Assembly (NCBI RefSeq): GCF_020360975.1
Contig: NW_025408667.1
Coordinates: forward strand, 4,464,001-4,528,000
DNA: 64,000 nt
Source: Hirsutella rhossiliensis
Taxonomy: Eukaryota; Ascomycota; Sordariomycetes; Hypocreales; Ophiocordycipitaceae
Direction: 5' to 3'
The position numbers and the translations under genes were made by a program. How positions within the stretch are numbered: the first letter of the stretch is position 1; each line of letters opens with the position of its first letter. Shown here piece by piece: positions 21,644 through 32,765 of the stretch. Below the pieces are notes generated by a model, which was not told where the DNA came from, did no database searches, and saw nothing but the letters and a program-made list of their open reading frames with translations.

Positions 21644-22132
21644 GGGAGTTTGGCCAGGTGCTGGTGGAAATGTTGGAGGATTTACTTTTTATTTTGTATA
21701 TATGAGGCTATCGTGGCCGAACGATGTGGGGAGCGGGTCGCTGGAAAGGGCGGCTTCCCAACACGGCATGGACGTCGGAACAAGTACGAATCCGTCTAGG
21801 CAGAGTACGAGAAACAAGGGAAGCGTGGTATACCTGACGAATGAATGTCATCGAGAAATGGCCCGCCGATGTTGTATCATTTAATTGCTGTTTAACCGTT
21901 GGTGAGGCTTCCTTGCATTTGGCAGCGGGCACGGACCATGTGACCCCATCCGAGATACTTGGGTACCTCCACCCGGAGAGTGGGACCGAATTTTCGTCAA
22001 GCAGAGGCAGCCGGAGGGTCCAACTTTTTTTCTTCTGAATCCTTCGTCAGAAACGCCTCGGATTGCCCTCAACGCCCGATAGACCAAGACATACAATTCG
22101 CATCGGCCGTCCTCACAGCCCTAGCAATCACA
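21644..22132. other. Intergenic between nitronate monooxygenase and HAS1
   Basis: 3' flank of one gene and promoter of the next. No additional gene is seen. Confidence 0.5.
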
Positions 22133-24055
22133 ATGAATCTGGCGACGAGCAAAAAACGCAAGCGCAACGGCGCCGACGCTCCCGCTCCCGCTCCCGCAGC
22201 CGCAATCAAAAAATCAAAGAAACCGGCCAAGAAGCCTCTGCCGACGCCCGAGCCGCCCCAAGACGACGAGCATGACGACTCCGCGAGCGACAGTGACGGC
22301 CCCGCCGAGGAGGAGCAAGAGCCGGTTGATGGGTCGGAACCTGAAGAGGGCTCCGAGGCGCCTGGCTCGGACGATGGCGACGACGACAAAGTCCTGCCGA
22401 CAGACGCCGCCCTCACGCTGCCTCCGACGACCGACTCGCAGACCTTTGACGAGCTCAAGCTCTCGGAAAAGACACTCCAGGCCATCAACGAGATGGGCTT
22501 CTCCAAAATGACCACCATCCAACGCAGCGTTCGTTTGCTCCTCACCCCTCAGGCACCGGCTGACGCTCGACTCTCCCCTCTAGGCCATCCCTCCTCTGCT
22601 CGCTGGCAAGGACGTGCTCGGCGCGGCCAAGACGGGCTCCGGCAAAACCCTCGCCTTCCTCATCCCCGCCATCGAGATTCTCAGCGCCCTGCGCTTCAAG
22701 CCCCGAAACGGCACCGGCGTCATCGTCGTCTCGCCCACCCGCGAGCTCGCCCTCCAAATCTTCGGCGTCGCCCGCGAGCTCATGAAGCACCACTCGCAGA
22801 CGTACGGCATCGTCATTGGCGGCGCCAACCGCAAGGCCGAGGCCGAGAAGCTCTCCAAGGGCGTCAACCTCCTCATCGCCACCCCCGGGAGGCTGCTCGA
22901 CCACCTCCTCAACACCCCCTTTGTCTTCAAGAACCTCAAGTCGCTCGTCATCGACGAAGCCGATCGCATATTGGAGGTTGGCTTCGAGGATGAGATTCGG
23001 CAGATTGTCAAGGTCCTGGCCAACGACGACCGGCAAACCATGCTCTTCTCGGCCACGCAGACGACCAAAGTTGGTGCGTGCTTGACGTTCCTTCCCCCTG
23101 CTGTCGGCGCCAATCACTGACTTGTTTTCCTGCGCAGAGGACCTTGCCCGAATCTCCTTGCGGCCCGGCCCGCTATACATCAACGTCGATGAGGAAAAGC
23201 AGTACAGCACCGTCGAGGGCTTGGAGCAGGGCTACGTGCTCTGCGACGCCGACAAGCGCTTCATCCTCCTCTTCTCCTTCCTCATGAGGATGAAGCAGAA
23301 GAAGAAAAAGGTGATTGTCTTCTTCAGCAGCTGCAACTCGGTCAAGTACTATGCCGAGCTGCTCAACTACATCGACTGCCCCGTCCTGGATCTCTACGGC
23401 AAGCAGAAGCAGCAGAAACGGACAAACACCTTTTTCGAGTTTAGCAACGCCGAGCACGGCATCCTGATTTGCACCGACGTGGCTGCTCGTGGCCTGGATG
23501 TAAGCACCAACGGAGATGAGTTTGCGCTCTGGCTGGACACTGCTGACGAGGTTCTAGATTCCTGCCGTCGATTTCATCGTTCAGTTTGACCCCCCGGACA
23601 ACACGCGCGACTACATCCACCGTGTGGGCCGGACGGCCCGAGGCGCCGACGGGCGGGGCCGCAGCCTCATGTTCCTGCAGCCAAGCGAAGTCGGCTTCCT
23701 GTCCCACCTCAAGGCGGCGCGCGTCCCCGTCGTCGAGTTTGACTTTCCGACCAAGAAGATTATGAACGTGCAGTCGCAGCTGGAGAAGCTGATTGGCAAG
23801 AACTACTACCTGCAGCAGAGCGCAAAGGATGCCTTCAAGTCGTACCTGCACGCCTACGCCAGCCACAGCCTGCGGTCCGTCTACGACGTGAACAAGCTCG
23901 ACCTCACCAAGATAGCCAAGAGCTTCGGCTTCACCACGCCGCCGCGCGTGGATATTTCTCTGGGGCAGTCGATGGGGAGGGACAAGGTGCAGGGCAGGAG
24001 GTCGTACGGCAGTCAGCCTCAGCAAGGCAGCTCCAAGGGGAGAAGGAGAGGCTAG
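22133..24055 (+). CDS. HAS1: DEAD-box ATP-dependent RNA helicase Has1
   Basis: Four exons (introns 22529-22583, 23074-23137, 23500-23557) encode 581 residues. A basic then acidic low-complexity leader of about 100 residues precedes the helicase core. Motifs in order: [19 protein letters not shown] (Q region), AAKTGSGKT (I), PTRELALQI (Ia), [10 protein letters not shown] (Ib), [17 protein letters not shown] (II), FSATQT (III), then [34 protein letters not shown] (V) and HRVGRTARG (VI). The C-terminal DUF4217-like region includes [20 protein letters not shown] and [15 protein letters not shown], diagnostic of Has1/DDX18. Role: nucleolar ribosome biogenesis for both 40S and 60S, including U14 snoRNA release. 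Confidence 0.95.
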
Positions 24056-24392
24056 GGCTTTAAATCGAGACGCTTTTACTTTGAACTTTTGATGACGGGT
24101 GAGCCCATTCCCCTTTGTGTTTGCTCTTCGTTGGTTGTGTGAGCACGTCGCTTGAGTGCTGTGCCCAATTCTCTTGTATGAAGGGATGGAAGTATGGTCA
24201 GTGGCAGCGGAGTTTACGGCATTGGACGGCTTCGCTGGTCAGCTAGATGCCTGACCAGAATCAAACCATGCCCATTTCCATTCGGTATTTTTTCCATGAG
24301 TTATGTACAATCCAACCTCCCAACGGAGCGGCAGATACGGACAGCTTCCATCCCTTCTCGACATTCGCCCCCCTCGGCTCCTCGCCCCTTGC
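24056..24392. other. Convergent 3' flanks, no gene seen
   Basis: 337 bp between the stops of HAS1 (plus) and the small mitochondrial protein gene (minus). Confidence 0.5.
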
Positions 24393-24971
24393 TCACTCGG
24401 ACCGGAACCCGCCCAAGCCCGTCTTGTTCCTGCCGCTCATCTCGCCCAGCGCCTTGGGGCCTTGCTTATTGGCCATGTCCCTGGCGGCGGCGGCGGCCAA
24501 GTCACCCGCTCCCGCCTCGGCCGCCGCCGCCGCCGGGTCCGCGCCGCCGTCCTTGACCAGGTACGCCATGGCAGCGACGGCGAGGAGCAGCGCGCCCCCC
24601 ACGGGGACCCTGGCGTTCCGCGCAACACCGTCAGCGAAAACTGCCTTCTCCTATGCGTGTAACCGAATACAGCATTGTCCCGTTTTCTCTCTCACGGTTA
24701 AGAAACCCGGGGTAAAGTAGATTGCGTCTTCGGAAATAAGAGAATAGGAGAGGAGGTGTGGCTACCAATTGCGGCGGATCGCGTCCGGCCCGCCGGGGTT
24801 CTTGGGCGGCGACTGCTGGCCAAACGGCCCGTCGAGCCTGTCCTTGAGACCTCGGCGCTGCTGCTGCTGTGTCCGGAGAGGCGGCGCCCGGAGTGGGGCT
24901 GCGGCGCCGGCGGCGGCGAGACTGCGGAGCGGCACGGCGCGGGAAGCGCGGCGGGCGATGAGGGGCGCCAT
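24393..24971 (-). CDS. Small mitochondrial-type single-pass membrane protein
   Basis: Two exons (24971-24766 and 24609-24393, intron 24610-24765) give 140 residues. The N-terminus MAPLIARRASRAVPLRSLAA is Arg/Ala/Ser-rich without acidic residues, a typical mitochondrial presequence. A cleavage-like RRGL occurs about residue 40. After KNPGGPDAIRRNW the join reads into VPVGGALLLAVAAMAYLV, a single membrane helix spanning the splice site. The tail is Ala-rich and ends KTGLGGFRSE. I do not recognise the family; it resembles small fungal inner-membrane proteins. The join restoring a continuous helix supports the intron. Confidence 0.68.
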
Positions 24972-25270
24972 GACGGTTCCAAACTGTTTCTTTCTGTGTG
25001 TCTGCGTCTGGAAATGTTGGATTGAAGAAAATCAGAAAACAGACTGGATGATCATTCCGGAGATGCGGAAGAAGAATGCAGAATTGGCGTCTTTGGGCTA
25101 GAAACGGTGCCTGGTTCTTTTTGCCTCGATGACTTCAAACCGCTGCGGTATGATGTTAGCATGACGCTTGGCGGGACTCGTGACATGCACAACGAGCGTC
25201 GCCCTCGTACGACACAAAACAACCAAACTGGCCTATTCCTTGATCCGAGCAGCTGATTAGTTACTTCATC

Positions 25271-26855
25271 CTATTCCATCTCCCTCAACTCCGCCCCAAT
25301 CCTGGTCCACGTCTGCGGCCGCAATTTGCCCATGAGCCAGTAACTGCCCCCAAAGTCTTTGCCAAGCATGTAAAAGCAATCAGGGCCTCCCGGGACCTCA
25401 TCGACGAGTTGGTTCCAGTACACGACCATGGTCCCCGGCGGGTTCGTCCTCGCCTCCTTGTCCTCGCCCTGGCGGAGCACCGCCGGGCCAAAGTCCGCCG
25501 CCTGCATCAGGTCGAGCTTGGTCAGGTTGTTGAAGAAGACGAGCAGGGCGTTGGGCTTGCCAAAAAAGAAGTCTGCGCCCTTGCCGGCCTCGAGGTCGCG
25601 CCGCATGGCGCGCAACATGCTCAGCGTCTGGGGCCTCGCCGTCTGTTGGGCAATGTGGCGTCGGTGCTGCAGGGCAATGGGCCCAAGAGGACCTCTGGCG
25701 AGTTTGGGGGAGAGGAGGGCAAAGGCTGGCAGCACCATGTTTTGGGCGTAGATGCCTGCTGCAGATTCTTCCTTGCGCAGCAGTGGAAGCCGGAACCGGG
25801 CGTTGAAGAGGTTGATGACCGTCACGGGCCGGGACGCTGATCTGGTTGACGCTATTGCTCGCGTCACCCAGGCTGTAAGTATATCGCCCTCGCTGACGAA
25901 GCGGTCCTGATCGGTGTTCTCGGGACACTCGGCCAGTTGCTGCCGGACCTGGCGTTGCAGCCGAGAGAAGGCCGCCTCGGGGAGGTAGACGGCTCGTAGC
26001 TCCAAGCGAGGGCCCCAGAATTTGTCCCACAGGAAACGCGCGATCAAGGCGAGCTTCCCCAGCTTCCCAAGGCGGTCTTTCTCGATGCCCAGAGCTTCCG
26101 GGCTCTCCTGCTCATCGTCGACTCGCTCGAGAACATCTTGTCGAGCGCCGAGCACACGCGGCACCTCTTGCTCGCGCCCAGCCAGCACAAGCGACCAGCC
26201 ACGCAGCAAGGCCTGCTGACCGACGGCGTCCATCAAGGTATGCGGCCATGCGACGGCAACGAGGGTCGCGTTGCGAAACGACGTGACGTGTAGCGACACC
26301 TGGGGCGCATGTCTGCGAATCATGTCCCCGAGGGTTGGGGGATAGCCTGGCGGTGCGAGAAAGGGCCGGAAGTTGATTGAGACGGGCTGGATAGAAGGCC
26401 CGTCGGTTGGCGCAGGGAAGCTGGACGCTATTGGATGGTCCTCGATGTTGACGTCCTCAAAGCCGTCGTGGGTAAAGGCGACGGCGGGCCGATCTATCGT
26501 GAAGGGTGTCGGGGCGTGAATCTCCAGCTTCCCGGTCTCCTACATGGCAAGTGTCAGGATCGAAGAACAAGAAAACAGATTCGGCCCTAGTTCATTCCTC
26601 TACCCTATTTGCGCGTGTTCGTACTTTGAGCCTCAGCCTCCCACCGAGCTTTCTCCAGTCGCCAATCTCCAGCAGCCGCGAGAGAGCGGCGTGTAAGCGT
26701 TCGGGGTCCAGGACATCGTTGAAGCGCATCACCCAAGAGAGGAGCTTGCGGTTAACCTTGGCGTCGTCAAAGACATGGACGGGATAGACGTCATCGTCTT
26801 GGACACCTCGGCAAGATGAGTCGGCTTGAACTTGAATGTTCTCTGAAAATTCCAT
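25271..26855 (-). CDS. BAHD-type acyltransferase (transferase family)
   Basis: Two exons (26855-26625 and 26539-25271, intron 26540-26624) encode 499 residues. The catalytic HxxxD motif of the BAHD/trichothecene-acetyltransferase superfamily is PHTLMDAVG (His177-Asp181). Around it are the expected IRRHAPQVSLHVTSFRNATL and later FVSEGDILTAWVTRAI. The structural DFGWG motif is represented by DFGPA (Asp426), a weaker variant. Enzymes of this family transfer an acyl group from acyl-CoA to an alcohol or amine, often in secondary metabolism. No targeting signal is seen. No backbone synthase is nearby, so the substrate is unknown. Confidence 0.85.
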
Positions 26856-29385
26856 GGTGAGAGTCTAGAGATGCTTCCCGTGAGCTGGTTTGGGCAGGCC
26901 CCTCTCGACTTGGAACGGAACAAGCGTTGTTATTCTGACCAGTGCGTGATTGCTGATTATTCCATCTTTGTTGCATAAGCATCGTCGATGTTATGAACGC
27001 TCCCCCTTCAATGTTCTCGTCGGGCATTTCCATTCTTGGTGGATAACCGGGCGGGATCCGTTGCCTGTCGAGCTAGTGTCATTCTTGCTGTTGCCATGGC
27101 ATGCGAGAGTGCCGCTTGTGGAAGCGCATCACCCCAAGACTATGAACTGTTCTGTCCTCGGAGCATGAGTTCGCCATGCTGGTAAATAACCCGGCGGGCT
27201 CGTGTCTGCGTCCTGCCATGGTGGTATGCCACGAAGCTATTGTCCAAATCACGGGGTATATCTAGCTAGCAGGCAAGGTACGCATTTCGATGTCATGTGC
27301 TGGTCTGAAGCACCGAGCCTACAAACTACTGTGTGCCTCCCTAGTCGTACGAAGCTTGCCGCTTTAGCTGCCCGAGTAGGGCAAAAAAACACGGCCGGTA
27401 CAGCGGGAGGCAAATGGAGGGAGAGCGGCCGTGTTTTTGTTTACCCCATTTGTCCCGAACTTTGTAGGCGAACCATCTGAACTTACAAGACAGCAATGGC
27501 AGACGTCTTTGATTCGCCAAACGACTTCCCTGCCGGTACACGAGTCTCCAGGCGGTCTGATGGTCGAGCGCTGCACGCTGTACGACGAAGCTGCTGCTGC
27601 ACAAGCATGTACGTCCCATGTACCGTATGTAGGTGCTAGGCAGGGCTGCCCAACAAAAGCGTCGTGATACCCGAGTCGGTGAGCCCTTGTTGACGGATGA
27701 TTGGACGGGACAGAGCACCGGCCATCGGTGGAGCTCACGATCCCGGTCGTCCTCACCGCCGACCGGCCGCGAGACCCAACAGGCCGGAATCAAAAAGGCT
27801 CTCTCATCCACATTCCTCTCCCCTCTTCCTCTCCCCCTTCAGAAATCTGGGGGATGCTCGTCGATACGATGAGCTCCTGTTTCTACCTTGTGGCACTCGT
27901 GGTGGCGGTCATGGTGGCTGCTGGGTTTCCAGCCGCCGACCTCACCACGAGCGTCATGGCAGTCCTGTGTGACGAGGCACAGGCCGCCATAGCGGTGCCC
28001 GAGGCCGCGAAGGCGCTTCGGGCTCTCTTGCTCGGCCTACCGTCCAACAACGGGTGCTGGCCATCAGGTCGGCATTCGAAAGACGGCTCCCTCACCGCGA
28101 CTCGCGACTCGCCGGCCATGGCGGTGCTGAGACAAGGTGTCACGTCGTACGTATCCTATCTCGGAAACAATGCCAGCAGCACTAACAAGTCGTCCAGCAC
28201 ATACGGCTTCATCAACAAGGCGGCAAGGAGCACTGAGGGTAAGGCCGCCCTGAGCATCCGTCTTCCGCGCCGACAAATCAAGCCGGTCGAGGACGAGAAG
28301 CTCCCGGCGCCGGCCACAGCATTGACGGGAGTCATGAACTGCTTTGGCAGGGATGCGCGGACGAAAACGATGTTGCGACGACCGACGACGAACGAGGCTC
28401 GCTTGTTTGGCGTGCTCGTGCAAACTCAACGGCTCGGGCTGTCAACGGCCCCGGGTATTTTCTAGCACCGGTGCTGGCTGTGCTTATCAGCGGGCACAGC
28501 AAGGCCAAGTCCTACTTCGCTCCTTACCAACAATCAACTGTTTCTTTTGTTGCCAGATGGAGATGGATGACGGCGCGGCCGACAGGGAGGCGTTGGAGAT
28601 CGAGTGAGGACGTGAGAGACTACCATGATGACAGGGAAGGAAAAGAGGACCAGGAAGGCGCGCTGGAGGCCACACTCTCCAGCGAATAGAAAACGCAGAT
28701 AAATGTGACATGTGACTACGATATCAAGTACCCACCGCTTCCCGTCCGGTATCTTGGCATCTGCCGAGTCTGAGGAATCTCTAGCCGCTCTGGGCCTGAG
28801 CAGGGGAGTTCCGGGCGAGGATACTCGGCTCTTGGGTGCCGAGGTTAGTGCAGCACCGACATGGCAGTCGCGGAGACAGTCCGCCGCTGATCAGCCGAGG
28901 CATGGGGGGGGGGGGTGGTAATTACCCCTTTCGTACAATCGCATAACTAACTATTACGTATCCGCCGACCCGTCTGTCGCATACCAGACGTTGCCCCGAT
29001 TGACCAATACATACATACTCAGGCTCCTCCCAGGCAGCCGAAACCTGTCCGCATCCGTCCTCCCGTCCTCCCGTCCTCCCCCTCTGGCTCTCCCGCTGGC
29101 CGTGGCCCTCTTGTTTATTTTCCTCGAATAGCCTAGACCGGTGGCGTTCAGGTCCTGGCTGGAGAATCGTCAACATTGTCTCTAATTACCTCTGTCCTTC
29201 CGCAAACGGGCGTGAACTGAGCCAACCGCCCGTCATGTGGGCTCACCATGTTACCTGGGACGGGTCTACGAGACATCATCTATTGTCTCGTTATTTACCT
29301 TGCCCTGAGCCGCCAATCCTTCTCTCGCCGCAAACTCAACCTCCCCACCGTCACGCCGTGGATTTGACCAAGGACGCACATAGCC
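26856..29385. other. 2.5-kb gene-poor region
   Basis: No well-supported gene. A possible small secreted-protein frame at 27854-28465 is listed separately. A 12-base G run lies at 28904-28915 and a CT-rich TCCTCCCG-type repeat at 29057-29080. The 156-codon minus frame at 27341-27811 has no family features. Confidence 0.5.
27854..28465 (+). CDS. Doubtful small protein with signal-like N-terminus
   Basis: An open frame of 203 residues from ATG 27854, or 198 from ATG 27869. The second start gives MSSCFYLVALVVAVMVAAGF, a plausible signal peptide or membrane anchor. The rest resembles no family and is Ala/Ser/Thr/Arg-rich. No introns are needed. The only support is the hydrophobic leader and the length of the open frame in a gene-poor stretch; it may be chance. 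Confidence 0.22.
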   Translation: MLVDTMSSCFYLVALVVAVMVAAGFPAADLTTSVMAVLCDEAQAAIAVPEAAKALRALLLGLPSNNGCWPSGRHSKDGSLTATRDSPAMAVLRQGVTSYVSYLGNNASSTNKSSSTYGFINKAARSTEGKAALSIRLPRRQIKPVEDEKLPAPATALTGVMNCFGRDARTKTMLRRPTTNEARLFGVLVQTQRLGLSTAPGIF

Positions 29386-31091
29386 ATGGCAGCTCAACGG
29401 CTTCCTCAACGGCTCCCCCTCGGGCACCGCGCCAACAACAAGATCCTCATGCTCACAAATGCCGAGCGTGGCGAGGCAAACGTCTTCCTCGCCACCTGCC
29501 ATGCCCTGCTCGAGGCGGACCCGGGCCTCGAGCTCCATTTCGCCACCTTTGACGGCCTTCAACAAACCGTCGCCCAAGTGTCTGACAATGTCCGCCGCGC
29601 CGTCCCCCACGCAAAGCCCATTGTTTTTCACCAGATCAAGGGGCCCACGATGACTGAGAGCATCATGCAACATCTGGCCAGGAATTGCATCCCGCGCAAG
29701 GCGGATGGGTCCCCGGAATCATGGATGACGCCGCTGCGCTTCTTTTCTTCCCTGCGCGCCATCAGGGACACGATCCCTATCATCGTGCCGTACAGGGGTT
29801 CCCAGCTGGTAGACATAATATCGTATATTGCCGCTATCATCGAAGAAGTTGCTGCCGATCTCGTCGTCGTCGACAGCCTCATGACACCCGGCCTGACTGC
29901 CTGCTATCACTTGGGCATAAAATTCACCTGCCTAAGCCCCAACAACATCAAGATGTTTGCCGGCCCAGCCCAGCCATGGCTAGCCAGCCTTTGGAAATGG
30001 CCTGCGTAAGTGCTCACCACTACTTTCACACAGGAACTACTGACTCGCAACAGCCTCTTCTCTGGATACCCGTATCCCGTTCCGCTGCACCTCATCCCTT
30101 TCAACCTCTGCCTCATCATCTACATGGTCATCATCTGGAGGAGAGACGCCCACCGCCGCCAGGCAACAGACTACCTCCTGGCCCAAATCGGCGCTCACCT
30201 CTTCACACCCATTGACCTTGCCCGACGACGGCTCCCCGATCTCAAGATCCTTGTCAGCACTCACTCGGAACTCGACTTTCCCCTCGTTCACCCCCCACAC
30301 GTCTATCCCTGCGGACCCATTGTCCGCGCAGCCCCGGCCATCGCCGACGCCGATCCGGAGCTGCTGACTTGGCTGGCCAGGGGTCCCACCGTCTACATCA
30401 ACCTGGGTTCCTTCTTCTCCGTCGATCAGGACCAGGCACTGGAGCTTGCGCAGGCTTTGAAAATCGCCCTCGATACGCTTGACAAGAAGCCTGGCGCCGA
30501 TCATGTACAGGTCCTCTGGAAGCTGAAGTTGTGTAAAGATCCTTGCGTCGGAAATGGAGTGTTCCCGATCCTCGACACTCTATCCCGTCAGTTTGAGGAT
30601 GGCCGCATCAGGATCGTCGAATGGGTCCAGGCTGAGCCCATATCCATCCTCCAAAGCGGCCACATCGCGTGCTCGGTTCACCATGGCGGCGCAAACTCGT
30701 ACAACGAGGCAGTCATGTGAGTTGTCCCATTGCTGTCCTGGACGCTCGAATCTCGTCTAACTCCGTCCCGTTCAGCGCCGGCGTCCCCCAAGTTGTCCTC
30801 CCCCAGTGGTCCGACTGTTATGACTACGCCGAGCTCGTCCAGGTGCTCGGCATCGGCCGGCTTGGGAGCAAAACGACAAAGCCGCGGTGGACAGCTCCCG
30901 AGCTCTCACACGAACTGCTGGCAGTTCTAGACGGTGAGCCGGCTCGAGCCATGACACACAAAGCCCAGCAGCTGGCAAGTCTATGTGAGAAGCGCGGCAG
31001 CGGTGCAGCGAAGGCGGCGAGGATCCTCTTGGAAGAGTTGTCAAATGAGCCCGAGGTTCTGATGGAGAAGACGTCAGTGAATGGTGGATGA
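29386..31091 (+). CDS. UDP-glycosyltransferase (GT1-like)
   Basis: Three exons (introns 30006-30053, 30717-30775) encode 532 residues. The N-terminal half begins after a short leader with NNKILMLTNAERGEANVFLA and contains ADLVVVDSLMTPGLTACYHL. The C-terminal donor-binding half has GPTVYINLGSFFSVDQDQAL, then RIVEWVQAEPISILQSGHIA and SVHHGGANSYNEAV joined across intron 2 to IAGVPQVVLPQWSDCYDYAE. This is the HGG...EA...GVPQ...P...D pattern of GT1 enzymes. A hydrophobic stretch around the first splice site (LHLIPFNLCLIIYMVII) may be a membrane anchor. The acceptor is unknown; sterols or small lipophilic metabolites are usual. Confidence 0.87.
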
Positions 31092-31497
31092 TGATGAAGC
31101 CTCGCTGAGTGCCGAGGCCCGTCGAGGTTTCGTTATTTCTTCACGCATACGGAGGATCAACAGACACGATTAGAATCGGCATCGGGTAACGAGTATGCAG
31201 ATGGGGCTAGGATAGATGAGGCGTTTTGGCATGGCACAGCTTGTTGAGAACACGAGGCAAGAAAAAGGCATTTGAATGTATTGGATTCGTTTTGTAGGTG
31301 CCCGCGCAGCTCCGCCGCAAAAGATTGGAGGTGGCTTGGGCGGCCGACATAGCTACCAGTGGCCCCAAGGTATGGAAACCACGACGACTAGGAGGGAGAA
31401 CATGAGGGGCTAGGCAAGAGGTTCGTCTCCAGCTGTACTACAACACGGCTCGCAATACCAGCAACATGGCGGTACAGCCTTGACCCCTTGGTCCTAA
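31092..31497. other. Convergent 3' flanks, no gene seen
   Basis: 406 bp between the stops of the glycosyltransferase (plus) and the PQ-loop protein (minus). Confidence 0.5.
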
Positions 31498-32513
31498 TCA
31501 GCTGATGTCACCCAGCCCATCCCTGCTTCTTCCCATTGAAGTCATAGCCCTGGGTCTCAAGAAGTCGGATCCGGCGGAGACGGTGCGAAACACCGAGGAC
31601 GACGAAGGCAGGTCACGCAGGGAGACAGGGCCCGCGGCTGATTCGGCATGGAACGGCGGCATTCCATGCGCGCTAGTAGGATCCGAGTGTTGTAGCTGCT
31701 TCTGTATCCAAGGCAAAGCGTTGTAATATCCACCGCAAGCAAGAATCCCAAGCCACAGTAGCAGCTCGGATCCGTAGATGGCCATGCCCAGCACATGCAG
31801 CTTCGGTTGAAAGACGACTGACACGAGGGAGAAGAGATCCCCGGCTGCGTCGATGCCGACAAAGATGAAGGAGATGCCACGCACGGTTCGATGCACCCAG
31901 ATATCCCAGTAGTGTCGGACGACGCCGGCCGCAAGTAGGACGGCAGAGAGGACTGCCATGAGAGTCAACGGCCACTCATGGTGGCGATATTTTAGAAGGC
32001 GAAGGCCAATGATCAAGGCCGCCTGGATACTGCCCATGACGACGGCAATTGGTGCAGCCGCCAGCAGGGACCGCGCCGCAGTCCATCCCTATTGAAAAAA
32101 TCAGCCGAGACGCGGCCGCGGAAGGCGGACGACGATGGTACCCTCTGGTAATGGCGGCACTGCATCCAAGTCATCAAGCTGAGCAAGGTCAGGATCTGAG
32201 GCTGTATGCAAAGGGCAAGGTTGAAGTCCTGGACGATGTTGTAGACGCCGAGCGGGACGCCTGCGCACGCCCAGAGCATCATCATGGATGGCTGAAGGCC
32301 GGTGGCATGGTGGCGGCGATGGTTGATGACGATTTGCGGAATCAGCTGCGTTTATAAGCGTGAGAGAGGGTTTGGCCATGGCAATGAGCAGCAGAAGACA
32401 AACCTGGACCGACCAACAAACCTGAGACGGGTAAGCGGTTGCAAGGCATTGGGAGCGGTGCAGCATACCGCTCCAAGGGCGCCCAGCGCGTTGGCTGCGA
32501 CTGGCACGTCCAT
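31498..32513 (-). CDS. PQ-loop repeat membrane protein
   Basis: Four exons encode 285 residues: 32513-32469, 32421-32404 (18 nt), 32345-32142 and 32088-31498 (introns 32422-32468, 32346-32403, 32089-32141). The spliced start reads MDVPVAANALGALGA, VCWSVQ, LIPQIVINHRRHHATGLQPS. LIPQ is the first PQ motif of the cystinosin/SWEET-like family, and about seven hydrophobic helices follow. The second repeat lies near RGISFIFVGIDAAGDLFSLV. The C-terminal 60 residues are hydrophilic and Ser-rich. Family members move amino acids or act as receptors at the vacuole or lysosome. The substrate cannot be read from sequence. The micro-exon restores an uninterrupted first helix. Confidence 0.85.
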
Positions 32514-32671
32514 CTTATCAGATGGGCGGCGCGACGTGGTGGTATGATTACTGTGGTGCTGAGCTGTACTTTGTTTCAACAGTCACGATATTAACCTGAG
32601 TTACGGTCTCCTTCTTAGTCAGCCGCGCACACGTACGGACTCTACGGAGGCATCTTTCAACGTCTCTGTTA

Positions 32672-32713
32672 ACGTAATCCACCCCCTTCCCGGTCAGACC
32701 CCCTACTCGGTCA
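32672..32713 (+). repeat. Left terminal inverted repeat of the pogo-like element
   Basis: 42 bases beginning ACGTAATCCACCCCC match the right end exactly as reverse complement. After one mismatch, four more bases pair. Confidence 0.95.
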
Positions 32714-32765
32714 GAAAAAGTCTCCACGCGGCGACCCACACTTATGGCAAGACAAACCGAGCACT

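Noticed and set aside
27341..27811. 156-codon minus frame in the gene-poor interval
   Set aside because: No recognisable motif; overlaps several equally long chance frames on both strands.
25271..31091. Secondary-metabolite gene cluster
   Set aside because: Only tailoring-type enzymes are present; no backbone synthase, transporter or pathway regulator is adjacent.
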